In this document: positions 33,205 through 43,900 of the stretch, piece after piece
Numbering within the stretch: position 1 is the stretch's first letter
How the letters are laid out: every line of letters starts with the position of its first letter
From: Calamus simplicifolius
Lineage: Eukaryota > Streptophyta > Magnoliopsida > Arecales > Arecaceae
Assembly: GCA_900491605.1 (NCBI GenBank)
Contig: UESW01004009.1
Span: forward strand, 610,474-674,473
Direction: 5' to 3'
Length of the DNA: 64,000 nucleotides
The notes under the pieces: generated by a model
Told to the model about the DNA's origin: nothing
Databases searched by the model: none
Seen by the model: only the letters and a program-made list of their open reading frames with translations
Position numbers and translations under genes: made by a program

Positions 33205-34677
33205 ATGATGCCTCCGGTCCACCACCCCTTCAATCTCATCCAGAGATTGGTGAAGACGCAACCCGGTTCCACCGCTCGCATCTTCGACCTCCTCATCTCC
33301 ACCTACGTCCGATCCCAAAACCCCGACCTCGCGGCCCTCTACCTCCACCGCATGCTCCATCTCGGCCTCCACCCCAACACCACCATCTTCAACGACCTCC
33401 TCCACCTCCTCCTCGCCTCCCACCGCTTCCCCGAGGCCCGCGCCCTCTTCCAACAAGCCCGACGTTGGCTCCAGTTCGACAGCCACAGCTTCGGCATCAT
33501 GATCCGAGGTCTCTGCCATGCCGGAGAGCTCGGCGAGGCTTCGGAGCTGTTAGCCCAGTTCGACGAGAGTGAACCCGATGCGGTTTTGTATACTACTTTG
33601 ATCGATGGATTCTGTAAAAATGGCGACCTGGACAAGGCAAAGATGTTGTTTGCTAGAATGAGAGAGATTGGTTTGATCCCTAATGCGTTCACCTACACGA
33701 CAATGATCAACGGGTACTTCAGAAAGGGCCTTAGAAATGATGGGTTTCAGCTCTATGATGACATGAAACGAGAAGGTACACATCCCAATCTCTACACGTA
33801 TAATTCATTGATATCCCAACGTTGCAAAGATGGAAGTTTTGATCTTGCATTTAATCTGCTCGACGAAATGGGTGAGAATGGAGTTTCGTGTAATGTCGTG
33901 ACGTATAATGCTTTAATCGGCGGGCTATGCAAGCAGAAGAAACTACGAGATGCTGAGAAGTTGTTCCGGAGAATAAGACGGAATGGACCGTGGCCGAATT
34001 TGGTTACATTTAATATACTTATTGATGGGTATTGTAAAGCAGGGAAAATATCGAATGCTTTGGATGTATTGGATCAGATGAAGGCAAGCGGCTGTTCTCC
34101 AAGTATCGTTACTTATAATGTACTCATTGCTGGGTTTTCTAGGGTGGGGGACTTTGTAGGGGCTGCCAAGGTTTACAGGGAAATGAAGGAGACTCGCTTA
34201 ACTCCTACTAAAGTAACTTATACTATTCTTATCGATGCTTTTGCTAGAAGGAATGATATGGAGAGGGCATTTGAGATGTACCAGTCCATGGAGAGAGCTG
34301 GTTTGGAGGTGGATGTCTACACCTATGGTGTTCTGATTCGGGGGCTGTGTTCAGGAGGTAATATGAAGGATGCGGGGAGGCTGTTCAAGTTGATGAGAGA
34401 GAAGGCACTGAAGCCGAATAACGTGATCTATGACATGATGATCTATGGGTATTGTAGGGAAGGCAGCACATACCGGGCTCTGAGGTTGCTTAGAGAAATG
34501 AGGGAGGACGGAATGGTCCCTAATGTTGCTAGCTACAGCGTAAGCATTCGTGTTCTATGCAACGAGGAGAAGTGGAAAGAAGCTGAGGTTCTGCTTAATG
34601 AGATGCTGATATCTGGCCATCAGCCATGCGGGTCCATCTATAAAGTACTGTCAGATGCAAAGTTAAAGTGCTCATAA
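33205..34677 (+). CDS. ABO8: P-class pentatricopeptide-repeat protein, ABO8-like
   Basis: A single-exon, 490-residue protein made of 13 PPR motifs end to end (residues 22-474, mostly exactly 35 residues each) with a 16-residue tail and no E or DYW domain, so P class. Motifs such as GVSCNVVTYNALIGGLCK, TPTKVTYTILIDAFAR and GYCREGSTYRALRLL match what I remember of Arabidopsis At4g11690 (ABO8), a mitochondrial protein needed for nad4 intron 3 splicing. Orthology is inferred, not tested. The first methionine follows another in GATGATG. The N-terminus is short with few acidic residues, compatible with import. The first 350 bases are very GC-rich and the rest is not. The frame is intact. Confidence 0.9.
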   Translation: MMPPVHHPFNLIQRLVKTQPGSTARIFDLLISTYVRSQNPDLAALYLHRMLHLGLHPNTTIFNDLLHLLLASHRFPEARALFQQARRWLQFDSHSFGIMIRGLCHAGELGEASELLAQFDESEPDAVLYTTLIDGFCKNGDLDKAKMLFARMREIGLIPNAFTYTTMINGYFRKGLRNDGFQLYDDMKREGTHPNLYTYNSLISQRCKDGSFDLAFNLLDEMGENGVSCNVVTYNALIGGLCKQKKLRDAEKLFRRIRRNGPWPNLVTFNILIDGYCKAGKISNALDVLDQMKASGCSPSIVTYNVLIAGFSRVGDFVGAAKVYREMKETRLTPTKVTYTILIDAFARRNDMERAFEMYQSMERAGLEVDVYTYGVLIRGLCSGGNMKDAGRLFKLMREKALKPNNVIYDMMIYGYCREGSTYRALRLLREMREDGMVPNVASYSVSIRVLCNEEKWKEAEVLLNEMLISGHQPCGSIYKVLSDAKLKCS

Positions 34678-34869
34678 AAAGGTTTCTGATGAACAAGCTA
34701 AGCTAATCCATGTGCAGCTACTGCCTTGACAAGACAAATGATAGGGATTCAAGGGAAAGATGCTTGCGGCATTGGCAGCAATCAATGCCAATAACCATTG
34801 AGCTGATCATAGCATCGACAAGTTATTAAGGATGTGAGCCTTTGATAAAGAATATATATGGAATCAATC
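34678..34869. other. PPR gene 3' UTR / spacer
   Basis: Starts at the stop codon. No separate gene seen. Confidence 0.5.
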
Positions 34870-36130
34870 CTTATAGACTGACTCAAGCCCTTTCCCATCT
34901 CATTTTTCGGAATGTAATTTGCCTGTCTAGTTGCATGCAATGTATCATTTTAGCATGATGAATGATGCTTTATTCTTTGAAAGAAATGTGGGTAACCTTT
35001 CATTGGATGGCTGTAGAAGAATAGCCAGAAAATGTTATGCAGAAGCTGCATTTTTTACAGACAGCAGTGCATCACAAGATGTTAAAAGTATCGCACACAT
35101 TATGGATTGCTGATGTCATGTCAATTGATTCAAGCTCTTCTCATCACATGCTTCAGAGTTCAATCTACTGTCTACTTGAATGCAGTCGATATTTTTTAAG
35201 ATGGAAAGTGATATTCAACTGCCAGAAGGCAAGATAGTTACCTTTTCTTTGGATGGTTATAGAATGCCCACTAAACTGTATGCAGAAGCTGCATTTTGAC
35301 AGTGGTGTATCGCAGAGATTCCATGCACATTTATGAATTGCAGATGGTGCGCAGATAGCACCATTCATGGGTCACAGAGAGAAGGATTGAAGTCAGTAAA
35401 TTGAGACAGAGGCACTCAAGTTCTGTTGGCTTTTGAATTTGATATCTTAGTTTAGTGGGGCTGGAGGTCTCATAATACATGACCGGTGATTAATGGATGA
35501 TGTTGTCATAGATGGTTGAGTTTTCCCTTACGCAGAGTCTGAATTTAAAGTAGGTAGATGAGGTAGCAAAACAAACCAACTGTTGTGATTCAAGTTGCTG
35601 TTGGAAAGCATGCGGCGTCTTCAACATTGACAGTGTGTAACATCAAGAACATTCAAGTTGATTGCAGCCCGAACAGCCTATCAGGACATGAGCCCTTGCT
35701 AAAGAACATGGGAATCAAGCCATGTCGACTGATTCAAGCTTTCTGATTACTTGCTTCAGAATGCAATCTGTTGTCTGGTTGAAAATATGCATTCGATCCA
35801 TTTTAAGATCGACAGTGGCATTCAACTCCTCAGAATAGAAATATGGATACCTTTCCATTGGACGGTTGTAGAATGTACATTTTGACATTAGTATTTCACA
35901 ATATGTTAAAAAGGTATCACACACACTTCTGAATGGAAAATGACATGTTGATGGATTCAAGCTCATTCTCATCACATGCTTTAGAATGCAATCTGCTGTC
36001 TACTCGAATACAGTCGATTCATTTTAATAAGAGAAGTGATATCTAACTGATGCGAGGCAACAACTCCCATTGGATGGCTGTAGAAGAATACCATTGGGAT
36101 GGCAGTAGTCAATCAAAGATGATATAATTC
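34870..36130. repeat. degenerate direct repeats of about 230-280 bp downstream of the PPR gene
   Basis: At least four diverged copies of one unit start near 34880, 35128, 35725 and 35950. Each carries GATTCAAGCTC(TTCTCATCACATG), CTTCAGA.TGCAATCTG.TGTCT, a TTTTAAGAT..AGTG run, TTTC.TTGGATGG.TGTAGAA and GCATTTTGACA. Between copies 2 and 3 is about 370 bp of other sequence. No coding potential. Confidence 0.75.
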
Positions 36131-37390
36131 ATGGATCATGGAGAGAAGGATCGAAGTTAATTAAGCAAGGCAGAGGTACTCGAAGGTTTGTGAGTTCTAT
36201 GTTCTGGAACCGCTCTCTTAAATAAAATGAGTAGAAATGATGCAAAGCAACCTAGAGTGATGCTCTCGCAATGACTCGTTGGCTCAAAGACAGGACCATA
36301 CAGAGAATGCCACCCGACGCCCTCGGTCCATCAGGCACCAGACGCTCACAGAATTCACCGGGGCCACATAAATGTGGGCCTGGATTACATTAAATGTGAT
36401 TTTTTTTCCCCTGTATTTAGAATATAATTTTTTTAAGACGTAAGATACGGAAAGCCCAATTCGTTCCTCCATTAGCAGCGAATTTGAATCTTAAGCAATT
36501 AATTCACCTCGATCTATTCTGTTTACTCTTTTATTATTATTATTATTATTCCTATTTTTGAACTCCAAAGCGCAAGACTGCATCTTAAATAAATGGAATT
36601 GGTTTAACAAACATTATTTAGTTGCTTATTCTGTGTTGAGTCATTAAATTCACTATATAATTTTTTTGAATAATCTAATCTAACTCCTAGATCGATCCAC
36701 AGAACTTAATCAGTTATTTGGTTCGAGCATATGATTCGCTACCATTTTTCTTAGTATACAAGCAAATCAAACACAATAACTTAGCATTTAACATCGCAAT
36801 CTCTTGTGTTTTAATACGACGTAAAGAAATAAGTTATTAACGTCAGGCCTAACTTTCTTTCAGAATCCTTGGGCAAACACACGAACACCAATCACAGTTT
36901 AAACAGATCTGGGCCGTCCAAATCCCACCGATCGCTTTCGATCATTTCGCCGACTCTCCCCCCCAATCCGGTCGTACATCCAACGAACCGCATTTAATCC
37001 ATCAACTCCGCCAACCAAATCGAGACCGTTAAAACCCTGCAGCTTCCACTTTTACCTCCGGTTAGTTGTAAGGTCCCTCTCATGGCCCCCCGACCCTCGC
37101 AACGACTTATTAAAACCCTTGCCCGGCATCAGACAGCCCACGTAAACCCGAGGACGATCCGACGGCTGCCAATCGCCCCTGGGCCCTAACCATAAAAGAA
37201 GACTGCCATTTGAGGTTTTATTAAACCAGTTCGGCAACGGTAACGGGCGCCGCCAGTGACCGTTACCCACTTGCCAGCTCGCTTGATGGTCATCTCTGAC
37301 GGCGGGCGTCATTACGCCGTGACGCGGTCTCCTTCAGTTATCGTTTCTTTCCTCCCTAAATACTAGTTTTTAGTATTTTAATCCCCGACC
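36131..37390 (+). promoter_or_regulatory. upstream region of the MYB3R gene
   Basis: No gene here. A TTA microsatellite lies at 36531-36550. From about 36890 the sequence becomes GC-rich and probably forms the promoter. AACGG motifs (separate entry) are at 37026-37264. The transcription start is likely near 37390, before a pyrimidine-rich leader (TTTTCTTGTTATTTTGAAAG). Confidence 0.4.
37026..37264 (+). promoter_or_regulatory. cluster of AACGG (MSA-core-like) motifs upstream of MYB3R
   Basis: AACGG at 37236-37240 and 37242-37246, and the inverse CCGTT at 37026-37030 and 37260-37264. AACGG is the core of the M-phase-specific activator element bound by MYB3R proteins. Three of the four lie within 30 bases. 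Function is inferred. Confidence 0.35.
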
Positions 37391-37822
37391 CCTTCTCTTC
37401 CTTCCCTTCAACGGGCGAGGTTTTTTACTTTTTCTTGTTATTTTGAAAGACTTCTCCGCTTCGCGAGAGCTTTCTTCGATTCGAGGGTTTCGAATCTCTC
37501 CGGCTCCTTCCCCCTCGCAAGCTCTCCGGCGATCCCCGCCGCCGCCTCTCGGCCGAAGGTGCTCGATTCCTCGATCCTCTGCGGTTCTCTCGGCCTAGCC
37601 GTGGAGGGATCCCAGTTCTTGAATTCACATCGGCCGCGCTGGATTGTTCCGCCGCGGCTTCTTGATCCGTCCCCGCCTCGATTCCACTGGGTTCGTGGTC
37701 TGAAACCTCGGAAATCTGTTGTCTTGTTCCAGTTCCCGATCTTGCTGCTAATTCGTGGGGCTGTTGAATTGGGATTCGAACGTTGGGAGTTCTTTTGGTT
37801 AGCTTGTTAAATTATCGTGTTG

Positions 37823-37920
37823 ATGGGTTCTTGGGAGTGATGCTGGAGTTGTTGGGGTGGTTTCTTGATTTCGGATACGGAGTTGGCGAGGTGATCCAGG
37901 GAGGTGATGGCGGCTGTTAA
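37823..37920 (+). promoter_or_regulatory. two upstream ORFs in the MYB3R 5' leader, one overlapping the start
   Basis: uORF1 is 37823-37840 (5 codons, ATG to TGA). Its stop overlaps the ATG of uORF2 at 37840-37842 (TGATG). uORF2 runs 26 codons in another frame and ends TAA at 37918-37920, beyond the MYB3R ATG at 37907. A ribosome translating uORF2 would pass the main start. This assumes the leader is unspliced and begins upstream of 37823. Confidence 0.6.
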
Positions 37921-40900
37921 GGTGGAGCAGAGCTGCGTGGAGAACAAACAATCAGCTGCCGGTTCGAGTTCGTCTCTTTCTGAGGGAAGTTATGGCTTTT
38001 CTAGAATGTCCCCTGCTGTTTCTAGCCCGGCGTCATCTTCGCCATCGCATAGGTAATGATCGATTTGGTGAATTTTGATGTGGGCCAGATCTTTCTTGCT
38101 ATAGTGCTGTATCTGTTCTTGATTAGATTCATGATCTTTTCTTGTTTCTTGGATTCATTATGAGTTTGGATTTAGAAAGCTGCAAGTTTAAGGTGGTGAC
38201 GTGGATGCTCAACTGCTGCAATCTGTAGGAAAGAGGACTTAGTTCTGTATTGATTATTAGGGTTTGGTTTTTCTTGCTTTGTCTGTTATTATGTTTATTG
38301 CTTACGCTTCCAGATTGGACCAATGTTCCTGCAGCTTTAGATGGTTTTTATGTCAGAAGTGCAATATATTATAAATAAATGTACACAGTTTCCAAGAGTT
38401 GTGACTTATGTCATACAAAAAGACGTGCATGCAGTAACACAAGAAAAAGACTCGTGTCTTCAATTTGCTAAAAAGGTTTAAAGATTGTCTTCAGAAAATA
38501 GCAAAAGTTATTGTTGTTCATGTTCTGCTTAATGTTGTGCACTTTTAACACCTGTGCACTTTGCTTGCTGCCTGTTAAAACTACTTCTATTTAACCATGC
38601 CATCAAGGCACCTGTTTTGGATGTAAATGAGGATCTATCATCAAGCATAGCCCTTTAAAATATTGAAGATCCTGAAGGCATCAGTTAGACCTTCAGATTT
38701 TATATAACATGCCAATCATATTCTTTTGGAACTGTCTTGATAAAAATGAAAACTGTTGTGGGATACATGAGTCTAATATTTTTAATATGATGATAGAAGG
38801 CGGTAATTACCATTATCAAAGGAAAAAGATTTAGTTCACTTGATAAGCAACTACTACATATGAAAAGAAAGGAAGAGCAATGATCTAATCATAAACTTAG
38901 CACTAGTTTAAAAAAGCTGCACAGTGATCTAAGCATAAATTTTGTGGCTGAAGTAGGTAAATTGCTTAAAAGTTCTCATTTCTTTCCTCTATTATTCCAA
39001 TCTATCCCACTGTCTGTTCCCTTCAATTTTTCATTTTGACACTGCCATTCTTCCCTATCAGTGCTCCACTTGCAGAAGTAGTACTTAACTTTAAGAATTA
39101 TGCTCTTTTGTTGTCACTAATTCTAGAAGCACTCCTTAAAATTTCTCCACCACATTATGCTTATCCTTTACCATTTTAATTGACATAGTTTTCTGATCTT
39201 ATTTAGAACCTAAATTTTCATTGTTGCTAGTTTACAACTAAATATGATGCTCCATAGATTCATCAATAATTTGGGCCACCCTTTGTCAACAAGGTAACCC
39301 ATTTGATGTGATAACATATTAAGCCTTTTACATTTATTTTAAATAGATATAATTATGGCGTTTTTGTTGATGATAATCCAATGCCTTCTATATGTCACCA
39401 AATGCAACAGCCAGCTCATGCTTAACTTGTCAGAATCCTCTTTATCATGTCATAGTGACCCAAGCAAGTGAGAAAACTGTGAACTGTTTTCTCTGCAGTA
39501 TTCTGTACCATAACAGTGAAGGCCTTTATCATCATAATACACATTAGCATCCCTCATGTTGGATACCATTTTGGCTAGACTCATCTCATCCAACATTCTG
39601 CTTTCTGAGTTTTGTGTACAACTTGTGTCTATATTTATTAGTGAAATCATTATTACCTGTTTGCAGTCAGTCACAACCCATCGTCTATATTTATTAATAA
39701 AATCATTATTACCTGTTTGAAGTCAGTCACAACCTATCTTTTACAATATGAATGTTGAATTGCAATTATTCTTGAATTGAAGTAATTCTTTAGCCAGGTT
39801 TTTGTTTACCTTTAGATTGTTAGCATTTCCGGTATTGGTTAGTGATTATTGAACTTCAAATCATTTAATGGATTGAAATTGCTACCATTCCTTCTGAGCC
39901 CAATGTGGCCCAGCTGCAGCAAAGTGTTCAACAATTAGTGAAATTTCTTACTTTAACAACCTTTATTTTAATTTCTAGTAGACATAATGAAGTAATTTTT
40001 TGGATCATTTGGATTCTATTTTTTTTTTTTAACCCTCTATGTTTGATAAGATTGCATACTTCTGCTTTCAAAGTATCCAGTGTCTTCAAAGTAGAATTGT
40101 GAGACCAGTTATGGTAACCTTATTTACAGGAGTGCTAAGAAGTAACAATTTCAGTAAAACTATGCATGAAACTCATTCCAAAAAGGAAAACATGTCCCTT
40201 TTTATGACTTAATTCTACTCATAACCCATTTCTCAAACTAAGATTTCCCCCAGCAAAGAATTACTGAAACTTTTTATGAAATTACAAAATTCAAATTCCA
40301 AATTCCAATCGAACCTTCATGTAATACCCTAAACCTAATGTCTTAGCTTCCTAACCTCACTATTATGTTAACTGGGGATTTTTGGCTTAAAGTTTGCTGA
40401 GGATTAGATTCAAAAGCTTGATCTATATACTTATATTCCTCAAATAGAAATCCTAATTCCAGTCACACTCAATTAAAAGTGGAGGAGATATGGACTGCTA
40501 TAATGGAGAAAGATATGGATGGAAAAGGTTTTTTTTTTTTTTTGACTAGAATAATTTCTACATCATGTAGTCTCCAAAGTCTTTCAACATGGTTGAATGT
40601 TCATTTAGATTTCAATCACTCTCATTTGGTTTCCAAATGAATTGTGGTTTGTCACCTTCTTTACAGTTATTCATCTCATTGGCCTTTTGAATTCCTTTTA
40701 TAGAAGTAGTAATAACCTTGTGTGACCATGGTGATATGAACACAAAGGACTTCTGATAGCTTTGCTACTGAAATTATTGATAGAAAGCAAGATAAGTTGC
40801 AGAAGTTTTGAGTTTTGAACCCAAAATTTGATGGCAATATAAGTGGAAAAGGTTAGAAGAAAGCTTTCAGGATATTCTGAAAGGCAAGCGTAGAAAATGA

Positions 40901-43900
40901 TGGTTGTTGAAATTTCTTGCAGCCTTAATATTTTTGTTTTTGAGTAACAAGTAGCTTAAGCATTTCAAGTGCTGTAAGTGGGGTTTGATGACATAAAGAT
41001 ATATGAGACTTCAAAAGAGATCAATGAATGATCTGAAGATAAAGAAGAATAAAAGTGAGAATAGTATCTGATTGAATATTCAGCTCTTTCTTAGAGCCAT
41101 CACTGAAAGTGTCTCCTGGATTTGTTATCATGAGGGAAAAAAGCATCAACCTTTCTTGACAAGTCAAACCATTAAGCTTATAATGAAATCGAGTTGTATT
41201 TAAAAATAAAGCATAAATGGCCGTACTTGTCAAACCTGTCATACTCCAATGCATGACACTGCAGGAATCCTGTTGCAAACATAAATTCTTTATTAAAGTA
41301 AAGAAAAGAATAGTTGACCGTATTCAGTAGAACTTGTATTTAGAGTAGTATGAAACATGCATTTGTTATGGAGCTCATTATATTGACGCCTAAACTGCTT
41401 AATCCTTGGGACTTTATTAAATAAACCTGCAATTTTGACAGGACTTTTACCTTAATCCTGCCCGAATTAGGGCTCATACAAACTAGAGGAATCATGTAAC
41501 TCACACAGGGTGTGTTTTCCCTAAGATATAGAGTTGAAAGGTCATGTGATGATGAAATGAGTCATATCTTATCTATAAAAAAATAATGGAAAAGTAGATA
41601 TGATGAGTTTGAATGCATTGACTATATTGAAGACATAATAATTTATTTGCTGAAACTAGCAGGTGAGAGCACATGTTTCCTTGTGTTAGATTGTTAGGAG
41701 ATGGTCTTTCATAATCAGGATGTTGACACATAACACTCGTTTGTTTTGTGACCACCCCCACCCCCCTTCCCCCTCCTTTAAAAAAAAAATGATGGTCATC
41801 CAATGACCCAAATTGCGCTATTGTTCTCTCATATTGGTATGGTACATGTTCAATTTCAACCCTTTAACAGGGCTCTGGTTTTGCTTTCCTTTGATATGAT
41901 CTTCTACTCCATAAGTTTGTAAGGTTTTATTCTGATGTTCTTGTGATCTGTCATTACAAGATCCATGAGATTTCTCCTGAATCTGATCAAGGTTATTCTA
42001 TTGCATCTATATAAACATTTATATAGGATTAGATTGTATTAGATAGTGGGAGAATTATTTAAAGACTTTGTATTCGCTATGAAGGTGGCTAGACCACAAT
42101 TGTCAGTTAGTTCCATGCAAAGGTGCTCTGATTATCCTAAATATACATAAAATGCAACTAACTCAACTCATCTAAGCCTTTTCCCAACTACATGGGATCG
42201 GTTACATGGATCTGTTTTCTCCACTCTGCTCTATTCAAAACTAAGTCGACACCCAAATTACTCAATATGCATAAAATGCATTTGAATGCATTTGAAATAT
42301 TTGACAAGTAAAGTATTTAAGAAATGTTTGATTCATGATTAAAACATACATACTTTTAGATGTATGTGGAGTTGATATCAAGGGTTGAATGGTTATTTTC
42401 ATAGCCATTATAATGCAATTGCACAAACTATTTTCCAGTATTTTTGTGTATTAAAACAATGGCTCATAATAGTAGCTGCCCTGTGAGATTTTTGAGTTGT
42501 ACAATCACTCCTAGCCTTTCCCAAAGAAGCTTTCAAGAGGAAAAACTTAAAGTGTGAAATAAAACAAGGGTTTTGGAGGGGTTGGAGTACAAAATAAAAG
42601 CAATATACTAGATTATCGTCTTTTTATTAGGGATATTGTTGATAGACCAGTGAATAAGTAGATAGAATTATTGCCAACCATCAATAAATGCAATTTTTTT
42701 CAATTCATCTTTTGAACTTTTAATTGGTTCTCTTGACTTGTTTTTGGATACATTTACCTTATTCTGATGATTATTTCATCTTTATTCTATTGATCATCAA
42801 TTCATGGTCATTCTTTATTGTTTGATGCAACAATTTAATTTCCAATAGTAATATGGATTTTGTTACTAATTTTTCTTTTTTCATTTTAACTCTAGGAGGA
42901 CTAGTGGCCCAATAAGGCGAGCTAAGGGTGGTTGGACACCCCAAGAGGTGAGAAGTTTTGTTGCAGTTCTTTTTTTTTATGTCTATATATCACACAACGT
43001 TTATAAGCTGTCCAAGATCTTGATGAAGATGACTTTGGAGAAGGTTTAATCAAGTTTTTATATGTATTTACTACTTAGTCCCACATTTATGCTTTGCAAC
43101 TATTATATTAAGGAGTTTTGTTTCAAATATTCCTTTTTTACATGAGAAGGATTTTTTTTAAGGAAATAGAAATGGGAGGGGATGACCTTTCAGTCAGCCA
43201 CCTGGGTGTAGGTGGCATTCGAGCCTTGGTCATTGGGCACCACAGCCCAATGACTTCACCCGCTAGGATAGTTGGCACCCATGCATGATAAGGAAGATAC
43301 ATGTGAATCTAAAAGTTGCATCTCCTTGTACCATGTGTTTTCAATTGCTGGGATAATCATGGTTTCATATTAGATATCTATATCTTAAACTCGATTACAT
43401 TACTTTCACTTGGTCTTCTTTGTCTTAATTGATGTCCCATGGATTTGACTTCTCAAATTTGAAGATTGCTTTGGCCACAGTACCATTGAATTTTTAACTA
43501 CTTGGATGATTGAGTAATAGCAATATTTTTCTATAATTCTCATGATTATACATTACCAATTTTGCTACCTTATGTGCGCCACAGGATGAGACTCTAAGGA
43601 AAGCAGTTGAAGCTTACAAGGGAAGATGTTGGAAGAAAATAGGTTTCTACCTACTTGTTCTCTCTTTCATACTTTTGTTTGATACCTAATTGAAAGCAAT
43701 CTGAATGTAATAGATTTTTTCAGTTATCTATAATTTGGCATAGAGCTGATTTTGGTTGTGCCTTTTAGTTTAAAAGAATTGATAGAAGGGATGGGACTTT
43801 TGCTTTTAACTTAGCCAAAAAGAGATATAAAAAGTAGGAAATATGAAGGTCTGTGTAAAAATCCAAAGCATGAAGTTGCACTGCACATTAACCTAATGCA

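Noticed and set aside
33094..33519. Acidic open frame (Glu/Val/Gly rich) opposite the PPR start
   Set aside because: Antisense shadow of the GC-rich 5' end of the PPR gene; composition is explained by codon bias.
37559..37810. Open frame in the MYB3R leader
   Set aside because: Begins with GTG rather than ATG and has no recognisable sequence; only the two ATG uORFs further down were kept.
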